Shown in pieces: positions 9,726 to 18,683 of a stretch of 64,000 bases of DNA; positions within the stretch are counted from its first letter, which is position 1; each line of letters opens with the position of its first letter. The notes beneath the pieces are model-generated. The model was given only the letters and a program-made list of their open reading frames with translations. It was not told the origin of the DNA and searched no databases. Origin of the DNA: Aristophania vespae (GTDB lineage Bacteria > Pseudomonadota > Alphaproteobacteria > Acetobacterales > Acetobacteraceae); NCBI RefSeq assembly GCF_009906835.1, contig NZ_CP047652.1, positions 939,001 through 1,003,000 on the forward strand, given 5' to 3'. The position numbers and the translations under genes were made by a program.

Positions 9726-10712
9726 ATGTTAAAAGACATGCTTTGCAAGGCGACTTTAAAAGGACTAACGGAAGTGCTTAAAAATAAAGTTCTGAAATTA
9801 AGCCTATTTGGCTGTTATCTTGCAGGGTCTTTTATGGCTTCAGCTGCTGTGTCTCGCAGTTTTGCACAGACGATGCCCGCTCATATAACAAATTCAAAAG
9901 TTCCAGAGACAGACTCACAAACTAAAAATAGTGCTGTCACATTACGCTATGCAGTATTTGTGCATGGCCTTCATGTTTTGGATGCAGAAGGCGCTTATGT
10001 TCTCAAGCCTTGGGGATATGGCGGTAATGCACATTTAAAAACTGTTGGTTTAGCAAGCTGGTTTTTACAGCTAAATATTTCTGCTCAGGTTGAAGGACGG
10101 TTTGACGGTACTATGGCTGTACCGCTTGATTATAAAGCTCATGGTCTTTCACGCAAAAAAGAACGTAGCGTTCATATTAAATTTGACGATTCCGGCCCTC
10201 ATATCGTTAGTCTGGAGCCCAAGGACAAAGAGCGTGATCCTTTGCCAGAAGCAGAGCTAAAGCATTCCATTGATATGCTTAGCGGTCTTGCGACCCTGTT
10301 CCAGTCTTTAGCCGTAACGGGCAAGTGTGATCTTTCTGGTACTTTATATGATGGTTTGCGTTTAACTCATATAGAGGCGCATGGTCCTTTTGCTGATAAA
10401 GTTCCCGATAGTCATGGGTCTTATTATTCGGGCAAAGAAGCGCAAAGATGTGATTTTGAAGGTCATCAAATTGCAGGATTTGTAAAAACCTCTCATCACA
10501 AAGATCTTTTACGCACGCCACAACCTGGAAAAGCCTGGTTTTTAACCTTAAAAGATTATGGCATTGTGCCAGTAAAAATTGAATTTCATCATCCTAAAAT
10601 TGGGAATGTTGAAATGGTTATGCAATCAGTTCCGTCTTCGGCCAAAATGGATGTTCCTGGCAAAAAAGGGCAGATGACATCTCCTTCTGAAAAGCCTCAG
10701 ACAAAGCCCTAA
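9726..10712 (+). CDS. Secreted DUF3108-like protein
   Basis: Probable exported protein of 328 residues (324 from the second ATG at 9738). The N-terminus has basic residues, a hydrophobic stretch (about residues 24-45, LSLFGCYLAGSF then ASAAV) and a likely cleavage after SFAQ. The mature part (LRYAVFVHGLHV..., a long beta-rich middle, then a C-terminal P-V-K-I-E-F stretch) resembles the DUF3108 family of periplasmic proteins common in alphaproteobacteria; this is a pattern match only. No catalytic motif is visible and the function is unknown. It lies 27 bases upstream of glmU on the same strand and may share its transcript. Two decayed copies of its leader precede it. Confidence 0.75.
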   Translation: MLKDMLCKATLKGLTEVLKNKVLKLSLFGCYLAGSFMASAAVSRSFAQTMPAHITNSKVPETDSQTKNSAVTLRYAVFVHGLHVLDAEGAYVLKPWGYGGNAHLKTVGLASWFLQLNISAQVEGRFDGTMAVPLDYKAHGLSRKKERSVHIKFDDSGPHIVSLEPKDKERDPLPEAELKHSIDMLSGLATLFQSLAVTGKCDLSGTLYDGLRLTHIEAHGPFADKVPDSHGSYYSGKEAQRCDFEGHQIAGFVKTSHHKDLLRTPQPGKAWFLTLKDYGIVPVKIEFHHPKIGNVEMVMQSVPSSAKMDVPGKKGQMTSPSEKPQTKP

Positions 10713-10739
10713 ATTTTCTTCGCTAAAAGGATGAGAGTT

Positions 10740-12071
10740 ATGACGCCTTCTTTAACCGCTGTTATTTTGGCTGCTGGTAAAGGCACGCGCATGCGGTCAT
10801 CTAAGCCAAAAGCTATGCAGCCTTTGGCACATAAACCGATGGTAGCGTATCTTATTGACTCAGTTGCCCGCCTGACTGACAAAATTATAGTTGTTATTGG
10901 CCCGGATATGGCTGATTTGGAGCAGGCTGTAGCGCCCCATAAAGTCATTATTCAGACTGAGCGAAAAGGCACAGGACATGCAGCCCTCACAGCTTCTGAA
11001 GCATTTGGTGAGGGAGATGTCATTATCTTAAATGCTGATAATCCTCTTGTATCTTCTGAGACGCTAGCCTCTCTGGTTAAATTACGCCGCACTGAAAAAG
11101 CGGCTCTGACCGTCATTGGAATGAATTTAGACGACCCTGCGCAATATGGTCGTTTGGTTCAAAATCAGCATGGCGAGATAGAGCGTATTGTTGAATATAA
11201 AGATGCGACAGAGCAGGAACGGTCTATCACGCTTTGTAATGCTGGCATGATTTGTGCACCGGCGTCTTCTCTACGGAAGTGGCTGAAAGACATTACACCA
11301 CATAATGCCCAAAATGAGCTTTATTTAACTGACATTGTCGGCTTTGCCGCTAAAGAAGGTTCTGTACTCTGCCTACAAGCAGATCAAGATGAATTAGTTG
11401 GCATTAATTCCAGGGCAGAATTAGCCCGCGCTGAGCAGTTATTACAAAAAAAGCTTCGCTTAAGGGCCATGGATAATGGTGTAACCCTCATTGATCCTTC
11501 GAGTGTTTATTTTAGTGCTGACACCATTATTGAGCCAGACGTACTCATAGAACCTAATGTTTTTATAGGGCCCGGCGTTACTATTAAAACAGGAGCGCAT
11601 ATAAAAGCTTTTTCACATCTTGAAGGGTGTGTTGTGGGAGAAAATTCCCTTATTGGCCCTTATGCGCGCCTGCGACCTGGCACAATTTGCGAAGAAGGCA
11701 CACATATTGGCAATTTTGTTGAATTAAAAAATACAACTCTTGGTAGAAAGAGCAAAGCTAATCATCTTACTTATTTGGGTGATAGTGAAATTGGCCCCAA
11801 TGTTAATATAGGTGCCGGCACCATTACGTGTAATTATGATGGTTACTTTAAGCACAAAACCACAATTGGTGCTCATTCTTTTATTGGGTCTAATACCATA
11901 ATGGTTGCCCCACTAAAAATTGATGACAATACGCTTATTGCAGCAGGAAGTGTCTTGACCAAAGATGTTCCTTCGGGTGCTATGGCTTTTGGTAGAGCGC
12001 AACAGGTTAATATTGAAGGGCGCGGTTCAGCCTATAAAGAAAGGCTGAAAGCTAAAAAGGATCAAAGCTAA
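10740..12071 (+). CDS. glmU: Bifunctional UDP-GlcNAc pyrophosphorylase / GlcN-1-P acetyltransferase
   Basis: Makes UDP-GlcNAc for peptidoglycan and lipid A in two steps: acetylation of glucosamine-1-phosphate, then uridylylation. The N-terminal nucleotidyltransferase motif LAAGKGTRM is at residues 10-18. The C-terminal left-handed beta-helix has hexapeptide repeats ([43 protein letters not shown]). Two ATGs are close: 10731 directly abuts AAAGG, while 10740 has AAGGA (10727-10731) eight bases upstream, so I take 10740. Length, 443 residues, is normal. glmS follows after one base, giving a dedicated UDP-GlcNAc operon. Confidence 0.97.
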   Translation: MTPSLTAVILAAGKGTRMRSSKPKAMQPLAHKPMVAYLIDSVARLTDKIIVVIGPDMADLEQAVAPHKVIIQTERKGTGHAALTASEAFGEGDVIILNADNPLVSSETLASLVKLRRTEKAALTVIGMNLDDPAQYGRLVQNQHGEIERIVEYKDATEQERSITLCNAGMICAPASSLRKWLKDITPHNAQNELYLTDIVGFAAKEGSVLCLQADQDELVGINSRAELARAEQLLQKKLRLRAMDNGVTLIDPSSVYFSADTIIEPDVLIEPNVFIGPGVTIKTGAHIKAFSHLEGCVVGENSLIGPYARLRPGTICEEGTHIGNFVELKNTTLGRKSKANHLTYLGDSEIGPNVNIGAGTITCNYDGYFKHKTTIGAHSFIGSNTIMVAPLKIDDNTLIAAGSVLTKDVPSGAMAFGRAQQVNIEGRGSAYKERLKAKKDQS

Positions 12072-12072
12072 T

Positions 12073-13898
12073 ATGTGTGGTATTTGTGGAGTTATAGGTC
12101 ACCGTCCGGCAACGCCTCTTGTTTTTGAAGCTTTAAGGCGGTTGGAATATAGAGGCTATGATTCAGCGGGTATTGCTACGCTTGACAACGCAAAACATAT
12201 TACACGCTGTCGCGCAGCCGGTAAGTTAGATAATTTAGAAAATGCCCTCAAAGAAACGCCTCTCGAAGGTTCAATTGCCATAGGTCACACAAGATGGGCC
12301 ACTCATGGTTTACCCACAACCAATAATGCTCATCCTCATCAGGTAGGGAAGGTAGCCATTGTTCATAATGGCATTATTGAAAATTTTGCCTCTCTCAAAA
12401 AAGAACTGGAATCTTTAGGGCGTCATTTTACAACTGAGACAGATTCCGAAGTCATTGCCCATCTTCTTGATCTTTATCTTCAGGAAGAAAATGACCCCAA
12501 AAGGCTGCTTTCAGGACATTAAAACGCCTGGAAGGGGCATATGCCCTGGCCATGATTTTTGAGGATTATGATAATCTTCTCATTGGTGCCCGTCATGGTG
12601 CTCCTTTAGCCATAGGTTACGGCGAGGGTGAAATGTTTTTGGGCTCTGACAGCCTTGCTCTTGCTCCTTTATCTTGCCAGATCACCTATTTAGAAGATGG
12701 CGATTGGTGTGTGCTAACCCGCGAGGCTGTTCAGATTTTTGATTTTGATGGTCAAAAGGTTGAACGCCCTATTCAAACAGCCTCTTTCTCTTCTGGCTCA
12801 ATTGGCAAAGACGGCTATAAGCATTTTATGGAGAAAGAACTTCATGAACATCCTGTTGCTATTGGCCAGACCCTCCAGCGTATTATAGACCCTGTCACAA
12901 GGCGTATTACTTTACCTAGCCCTCCATTTGACCCTGCCTCTTTACCACGCATTACCATTACGGCATGCGGCTCAGCATATTATGCAGGGCTCGTTGGGCG
13001 CTATTGGCTTGAATCAATTGCAAAGCTACCTGTTGAAAGTGATGTTGCCTCTGAACTTCGCTATCGCGATGTGCCGCAACCCAATCAGGGCATGGCGTTG
13101 TTAATTTCTCAGTCAGGTGAAACGGCTGATACTTTGGGCGTTTTACGTTCCCTAAAAGCTCAGAACCAGCATATTGTTTCCATATTAAATGTTGAGCACT
13201 CCACAATGGGACGCGAAAGCGATGTTGTGCTTGGCATGGTTGCTGGCCCTGAAATTTCAGTTGCTTCAACTAAAGCTTTTACAGCACAATTATCAGTTAT
13301 AGCGGCTCTAACAATTACCCTTGCGCGCCTGCGCGGTACTATTGATGACAAGAGAGAGGCTGAGCTTACATCTCATTTATTGGATTTACCTTCTAAAGTT
13401 GTAGATGTTCTAAGCCATATTGACTCTATTAAATCTATGGCGCGTGTTATTTCACAGGCGAGAGATGTTTTATTTTTAGGACGTGGCAGCTGTATGCCCA
13501 TCGCCCAGGAAGGTGCCCTCAAATTAAAAGAAATTACGTATATTCATGCTGAGGCCTATCCTGCAGGGGAATTAAAGCATGGTCCCATAAGTCTTATTGA
13601 TCAGACTGTTCCGGTGGTGGCTATTGCTCCTTCAAACATTCTTTTTGATAAAATGATCTCTAATTTGCAGGAAGCAAAAGCAAGAGGAGGGCGCATTCTT
13701 GCCTTTACTGATGAGGCAGGTGCATCTCGCTTAGAGGCAATAGCTGATGAAATGGTAATTTTACCAACTGTTGATGCTTTTGTTGCACCAATTCTTTATG
13801 CCGTTCCTGTGCAATATCTTGCTTATGAAGTGGCCCTTCTTAAAGGCACTGATGTTGATCAGCCCCGTAATTTAGCCAAATCCGTGACAGTGGAGTAA
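12073..13898 (+). CDS. glmS: Glutamine-fructose-6-phosphate aminotransferase (one apparent frameshift)
   Basis: Makes glucosamine-6-phosphate from fructose-6-phosphate and glutamine, the first step towards UDP-GlcNAc. It begins MCGICGVIG, with the nucleophilic Cys exposed after Met removal, then the glutaminase motifs GYDSAGIA and GHTRWATHG. The isomerase part has two SIS domains ([37 protein letters not shown]) and ends [15 protein letters not shown], which is canonical. Frame is lost near 12503: adding a G to the GG there reads [20 protein letters not shown]. Total about 608 residues, normal. No glmS ribozyme is evident, since only one base separates it from glmU. Confidence 0.95.
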
Positions 13899-13956
13899 AT
13901 GAGGCGCTCTTCAGCTCAAATACTGAGAACTAACAAAGCAGCTCTAACAAGTTAGA

Positions 13957-14004
13957 CAAAAAAGTCCGGCCATATCGTAAAATTGGATATGATCGGACTT
14001 TTTT
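13957..14004 (+). terminator. Rho-independent terminator after glmS
   Basis: AAAAGTCCG.CCATATC pairs with GATATG.TCGGACTTTT across a short loop, followed by TTTTTT. The A-run on the left makes it bidirectional, so it could also serve leftward transcripts from the LysE-type gene at 14069. Confidence 0.85.
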
Positions 14005-14068
14005 ATAAGAAAATCTCACTGATTAATTTTTAAGCATCAGATTAGTCGTCGGAAAATTATTTTTAAAG

Positions 14069-14680
14069 TCAAAAATTAAATATTAAGACGGCACTTAAAA
14101 ACAGCATAAATAATGCAGTCGCTGCATCGAGCAATTGCCAGGCTGCGGGCTTACGGAATATTGGCTGAAGAAACCGTGCTCCAAATGTGAGAGCGGTAAA
14201 CCAGACGACACTAGCAATACAGGCGCCTAATCCGAACATCCATTTACCGGCTCCTGCATAATGTGTGGAAAGACTTCCAACAAGCACCATAGTATCCAGA
14301 TAGACATGAGGATTAAGAAAAGTGAAAGCCATACAGGTTAACAACACTTTTTTACGGCTACCGGCACTTTCATTAGCTGGTTTAAGTGCGTCAGCTCCTA
14401 TAATAGCCCGTCTAGCGGCCATGAGGCCGTATATAGCCAAAAACGCAGCACCGGCAAATCTGAGCACTGGTAAAATAACTGGCCATGTCCGCACAAGGTG
14501 ACCCATTCCGGCCACACCTGAAAAGATAAGAACAATATCGCCCAAAGAGCAAATTGCTACAACCAGCCATACAAAATTACGTTGGATTCCTTGCCGGAGG
14601 ATAAATGCGTTTTGGGCACCAATAGCCATGATGAGGCCAGCACCGGTAACAAAACCAGCTAAAATTGCAGATAAATACAT
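14069..14680 (-). CDS. LysE/ArgO-family amino acid exporter
   Basis: Inner-membrane exporter of 203 residues with about six hydrophobic segments. The N-terminus LSAILAGFVTGAGLIMAIG followed by AQNAFILRQGIQRN is the conserved LysE/ArgO start (GAQNAFVLRQG). The family exports basic amino acids such as lysine and arginine; the substrate here is inferred. The usual divergent LysR-type regulator (argP/lysG) is absent. It converges on glmS through the shared terminator at 13957-14004. It starts with ATG at 14680; the preceding 274 bases up to the GNAT gene contain nothing recognised. Confidence 0.9.
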   Translation of the reverse strand: MYLSAILAGFVTGAGLIMAIGAQNAFILRQGIQRNFVWLVVAICSLGDIVLIFSGVAGMGHLVRTWPVILPVLRFAGAAFLAIYGLMAARRAIIGADALKPANESAGSRKKVLLTCMAFTFLNPHVYLDTMVLVGSLSTHYAGAGKWMFGLGACIASVVWFTALTFGARFLQPIFRKPAAWQLLDAATALFMLFLSAVLIFNF

Positions 14681-14954
14681 AAACCCCTATTTAATAAAAT
14701 AAGCAAAAAACAAGTATTTTTAGGCAGTTACAACGCTCTTAGAGACAAAGCCGATAAGAAACAACCGCCAACAAATTGTCGCTAAGTGGCTCAGGCAGAA
14801 TTTTTGGAAAAATACGCATTTCGATTAGGAACATTTAAACTCATTCTCACGCTCCCTATCACACACAAAGGCATATATTTTCATAGGCGATAAGTAAAGC
14901 TACTCTTAATGAAGCTCTCTAACGATGAGACAATAATTTTTTGCGTTTTTTCCT

Positions 14955-15662
14955 TTACGGTTTCACTCTGGCAAGAGGTGTTTTTTGCTGGCCATTATCA
15001 TCAAAATTTGAGGGGTCAAGCCAGTTATTATAAGCCTTGGAGATCTCTGGATATTCACTATCTAGCATAGAAAACCAAGCTGTATCTCTGTTACAGCCTT
15101 TTGTAACCAAAGCTTGACGAAAAATGCCTTCAAAAGAAAAGCCAAAACGTAATGCGGCTGCGCGAGAAGGTGCATTAAAGGAATTACATTTCCATTCCAA
15201 ACGGCGGTAACCAAGTTCTTTAAATACGTAATGAGATAAGAGGGCCATCACTTCAGTCGATATACGGGTGCGCTGCATTTTACGAGAATAAGTAACGCTT
15301 CCTATCTCTACCACGCCATTAGCAGGATCTATTCTCATAAGAGCCACGGTGCCGACTGGCTTTTTCGTTTCAGCGTCAATGACTGCGTAATGAATTGCAT
15401 CTTTTAAATGCTCGTTTTGACGAACAAAACTGACATAACTTTCTAAATCAGGAAAAGGACCGTAAGGAAGATAAGTCCAATCACGCTGATCTTCTGCCTC
15501 TTGATATGCATTAAAAAGTTCACTTGCATGTTTTTGGGCAATAAGAGGCTCTAAAATAGAATAATTACCAATTAATGATCGACGATCAGGATATTTTGCG
15601 CCTTTCCATTTGGGAAGAGCAGCACCTATAGGCTGATTAAATTCATTAAAATGAGTAGTCAT
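14955..15662 (-). CDS. GNAT-family N-acetyltransferase (RimJ/RimL-like)
   Basis: Acetyl-CoA-dependent acetyltransferase of 235 residues. The segment VGTVALMRIDPANGVVEIG, then YSRKMQRTRISTEV, then LGYRRLEWKC and an ASRAAALRFGFSFEGIFR ending match the RimJ/RimL-type GNAT group, including the A-x-R-x-A-L-R-F-G-F motif near the C-terminus. Members acetylate ribosomal protein N-termini, small peptides or amines; the substrate cannot be told. The coding sequence is a stand-alone minus-strand gene with AT-rich DNA on both sides. Confidence 0.9.
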   Translation of the reverse strand: MTTHFNEFNQPIGAALPKWKGAKYPDRRSLIGNYSILEPLIAQKHASELFNAYQEAEDQRDWTYLPYGPFPDLESYVSFVRQNEHLKDAIHYAVIDAETKKPVGTVALMRIDPANGVVEIGSVTYSRKMQRTRISTEVMALLSHYVFKELGYRRLEWKCNSFNAPSRAAALRFGFSFEGIFRQALVTKGCNRDTAWFSMLDSEYPEISKAYNNWLDPSNFDDNGQQKTPLARVKP

Positions 15663-16228
15663 TTCGGTTCCTGGTTTTTTAAACTAAACTGTAAAATTTT
15701 AAGCCGTAAAATATATTAGACTAAATTTTAAAATTATCACATTAACCAAAAATCATATAAAGAGAACATTTTATACTATGTTACTAAAAGCTATTTTTAA
15801 AATAGGCTTATTAAGTAATGACCATTTTTCAGCGTTAAGAAGAATATTATATTGTGATTTTAATTAGGAAACAGACATAGTATTACAAAAAATATTTTAA
15901 ATAATTCTATCTCAATTTTTTAAAATTTTATTACAATGAAATTTCTGATTTTGAATATTGTTGTATATTTTTAATCTGTAAATTTATTTTTGGTAATTTC
16001 AATTTATTACTATGATTATAAATGATATTGATATTCATTCTTTCTTTTAATCTAAAGCCTAAACTTACTATTTTGTTGCTCTTTATATTCACGGTTAATT
16101 TAGCATCAAGATATAATTATAAACCCTTGTCATAGTTATTATCTTTATTTTTCTGCTAATTTCTAAAATAACCAGAGGCTAATTTAACTCTAACCTTGGC
16201 GCTTCTGACATATTCAAGCATGCATTAA
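15663..16228. other. Very AT-rich intergenic stretch
   Basis: It separates the divergent GNAT and Fsr-type genes. No gene, RNA or conserved motif was recognised; promoters for both genes are expected here but none stands out. Confidence 0.4.
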
Positions 16229-16380
16229 GGCTATAAGGCTATAAGGCTATAAGGCTATAAGGCTATAAGGCTATAAGGCTATAAGGCTATAAGGCTATAA
16301 GGCTATAAGGCTATAAGGCTATAAGGCTATAAGGCTATAAGGCTATAAGGCTATAAGGCTATAAGGCTATAAGGCTATAA
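16229..16380. repeat. 19 copies of octamer GGCTATAA
   Basis: A perfect array of 19 head-to-tail 8-bp units. It is the same octamer as the 6250-6503 array except for C in place of G at position 3. It lies 170 bases upstream of the Fsr-type transporter start, where copy-number change could alter promoter spacing, though there is no direct evidence of that. Confidence 0.97.
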
Positions 16381-16549
16381 AAACGCAAATTTTCTTTAAT
16401 GCAACTAGCCTGCTGAAATATTTTGCAAAAAGTTAATTTTATAATATCGCCATATCTATCTTAAATTTTCCTTTTAATTTAAATAACACTCGATTTGGAG
16501 CTTAAGCATCCTCTTCCTGCGTTTTATCTGCCATTAAAAGGTTACATCT

Positions 16550-17785
16550 TTGTCCTCGAACAATATAAATCAGCCAGATTTCACTACTACGCAGGGCGAA
16601 CATGATGATGCAAATAAGCTTATTGTTTCAGTTCTTGTTGGTGTGGCTGTTACCCATGCATGTAGTGACTTTATCCAATCGGTCTTACCGTCAATTTATC
16701 CATTATTAAAAGATAATTATGCCCTGACCTATGCACAAATAGGTATGATTTCGCTTATCTACCAGCTTGTTGCTTCTATCCTACAGCCATGGATAGGGCT
16801 TTATGCAGATAAACATTCAATGCCTTTTCTTCTACCAGGTGGTATGATTATCACCCTTTTAGGTATAGGCTTATTGGCTGTTGCACCTACTTATCATATT
16901 TTACTTCTTGCCTGTGCCCTAATTGGGGTAGGTTCGGCTACATTCCATCCTGAAGTATCGCGCATTGCCCGCATGGCCTCCGGGGGGCGATTTGGTACGG
17001 CTCAGTCTGTCTTTCAGGTTGGTGGGTATGTAGGTAATGCATGTGGCCCTCTTGCTGCAGCTCTTATAATCATTCCTTATGGGCAAGTTTCAGTATCATG
17101 GCTGATGCTGGTAGCTCTTTTGGCTATTTTTATACTTCATTATATGAGCCGCTGGGCCAAAACCCATGGCCATGCCAAAATGAAAAAACATATCAGCTCT
17201 AATTTACGTCAACTTTCACGTAAAGAAATATGGACAGCTTTAAGTGTTGTCGGGCTTTTAATGTTTGCAAAATTTACCTATATCGCTTCGATAAGTAATT
17301 ACTACACTTTTTATCTTCTTGAACGCTTTAAAACACCGCTTCCTACAGCGCAGCTTTATCTTTTTACTTTTCTCACATCTGTAGCTGTTGGCACAGTCAT
17401 AGGCGGTCCTATTGGCGACCGCATTGGTCGGAAAGCAGTCATTTGGGTTTCCTTTATTGGGGTTATTCCTTTTTCAATCCTTATGCCGCACGCTAACTTA
17501 TTTTGGACAGTAATTTTAACAGTCTGTATTGGTTTGGTAATCTCATCCGCTTTTTCTGCTTTGCTCGTTTATGCTCAGGATGTTTTTCCTACCCGCATTG
17601 GTATGGTAGCAGGAATGATGTTTGGCACTATGTTTGGTATTAGTGGAATTTCTGCGGCAGCACTCGGTAAATTTGCAGATTATTACGGCATTGTTACTGT
17701 TTATGATGCCTGTGGTTTTTTACCATTTTTGGGTTTTGCAACATATTTAATGCCAGAAACTCATATCAAAAAGATAAAACTGTAA
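16550..17785 (+). CDS. MFS efflux transporter, fosmidomycin-resistance (Fsr) family
   Basis: Twelve-helix major facilitator pump of 411 residues. The N-terminal THACSDFIQSVLPSIYPLLK and the helix 4-5 region GVGSATFHPEVSRIARMASG followed by GTAQSVFQVGG are hallmarks of the Fsr group, which exports fosmidomycin and related compounds in E. coli. The MFS loop motif is seen as GLYADKHS and again as GPIGDRIGRKA in the second half. The start is TTG at 16550 with AAAGG about eight bases upstream; no in-frame ATG fits. Natural substrate unknown. A weak hairpin (17799-17821) follows. Confidence 0.9.
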   Translation: MSSNNINQPDFTTTQGEHDDANKLIVSVLVGVAVTHACSDFIQSVLPSIYPLLKDNYALTYAQIGMISLIYQLVASILQPWIGLYADKHSMPFLLPGGMIITLLGIGLLAVAPTYHILLLACALIGVGSATFHPEVSRIARMASGGRFGTAQSVFQVGGYVGNACGPLAAALIIIPYGQVSVSWLMLVALLAIFILHYMSRWAKTHGHAKMKKHISSNLRQLSRKEIWTALSVVGLLMFAKFTYIASISNYYTFYLLERFKTPLPTAQLYLFTFLTSVAVGTVIGGPIGDRIGRKAVIWVSFIGVIPFSILMPHANLFWTVILTVCIGLVISSAFSALLVYAQDVFPTRIGMVAGMMFGTMFGISGISAAALGKFADYYGIVTVYDACGFLPFLGFATYLMPETHIKKIKL

Positions 17786-17798
17786 AATTTTAGGACAT

Positions 17799-17821
17799 GC
17801 TGCCAAAATATAATTGGCAGC
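17799..17821 (+). terminator. Hairpin after the Fsr-type gene, possible terminator
   Basis: GCTGCCAA (17799-17806) and TTGGCAGC (17814-17821) form a perfect 8-bp stem with a 7-base loop 14 bases after the stop codon. The T-rich tail is displaced (TTCCTTTTTC), so termination is probable but not ideal. Confidence 0.55.
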
Positions 17822-18036
17822 AAAATTCCTTTTTCTTATTTTAGTAAAAAGAAAATGTTCTTTACATACAGAATTAAACAATAGACTACTAATTCACATT
17901 TAAATTTAGTTTAAAAATAATAAAGTTATTTTAATTTCTTATTTTATTCATTGTCAGACCATTGCTCGCAAAAACGTGTATAGTTTTTATAAAGACTATC
18001 TTTATAAATTACTCATATGAAAAGGAGAACATTTGA

Positions 18037-18540
18037 ATGAAAAAAACTGCTTTGGCTTTAATATTCGCTGCTAGTTCGTTTGGATCAGCATACGCCGCTT
18101 CTGGGGTTGTCAATATTCCTAGCATCGAGGCTAATATTGCAAACAAGCTTGTTGCAGAAGCTGTTAACGCTTGTGCGGCAAAACATTTAGCGGTTACGGC
18201 AACTGTTGTTAATGCAGCAGGACAACGTGTTGCTATGCTAAGCGGTAATGGCGCGCCAATCGATACAGCTTCCATCTCCTATCGCAAAGCTTACACAATT
18301 TATTCATGGGGAACAGCAAAACATAAAAATACAACAAGTGAATTATTAGCTGCTAAATTAGTTGGACCAGAAGATGGCTCACTGACAACAGTAGCCGGTA
18401 TTCTTGTATTACCAGGTGGCGTCATTCTTAAAAGCAATGGTCATACAATAGGTGGGTTAGGGGTATCTGGCGCTCCTGATGGTATGGATGATGAAGGTTG
18501 CGCCAAAGCTGCTGTCGAAAAATACAAAAGTCAGTTTTAA
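18037..18540 (+). CDS. Secreted GlcG/HbpS-like (DUF336) heme-binding-type protein
   Basis: A 167-residue exported protein. The N-terminus MKKTALALIFAASSFGSAYA is a clear signal peptide with an AYA cleavage site. The mature domain (LVAEAVNACAAKHLAVTATV, then SYRKAYTIYSW..., PGGVILK, GGLGVSGAP and a C-terminal DEGCAKAAVEKY) is the GlcG/HbpS fold, some members of which bind heme or act as accessory sensors. The conserved GxxGVSG loop near the C-terminus is intact. It is monocistronic: it has its own ribosome binding site (AAAGGAG, 18020-18026) and a strong terminator after it. The exact role is unknown. Confidence 0.85.
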   Translation: MKKTALALIFAASSFGSAYAASGVVNIPSIEANIANKLVAEAVNACAAKHLAVTATVVNAAGQRVAMLSGNGAPIDTASISYRKAYTIYSWGTAKHKNTTSELLAAKLVGPEDGSLTTVAGILVLPGGVILKSNGHTIGGLGVSGAPDGMDDEGCAKAAVEKYKSQF

Positions 18541-18584
18541 TTATTTTTCAAAAGTTTGTGTTTCATTTTTTAATGTAACATAAT

Positions 18585-18619
18585 AAAAACTGGCTTGTTT
18601 AAAAATAAGCCAGTTTTTT
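18585..18619 (+). terminator. Rho-independent terminator after HbpS-like gene
   Basis: AACTGGCTT and AAGCCAGTT form a perfect stem with a loop of about 10 bases, followed by TTTTT. A-run before, T-run after. Confidence 0.9.
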
Positions 18620-18683
18620 GTTATGAAAAATATATTTATTTTTTAAAAATTATTAAGAAGTTCTTTTTAAAAGAGACCATATT

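Noticed and set aside
12073-12160. glmS ribozyme or riboswitch upstream of glmS
   Set aside because: Only one base lies between glmU stop and glmS start, so no leader exists.
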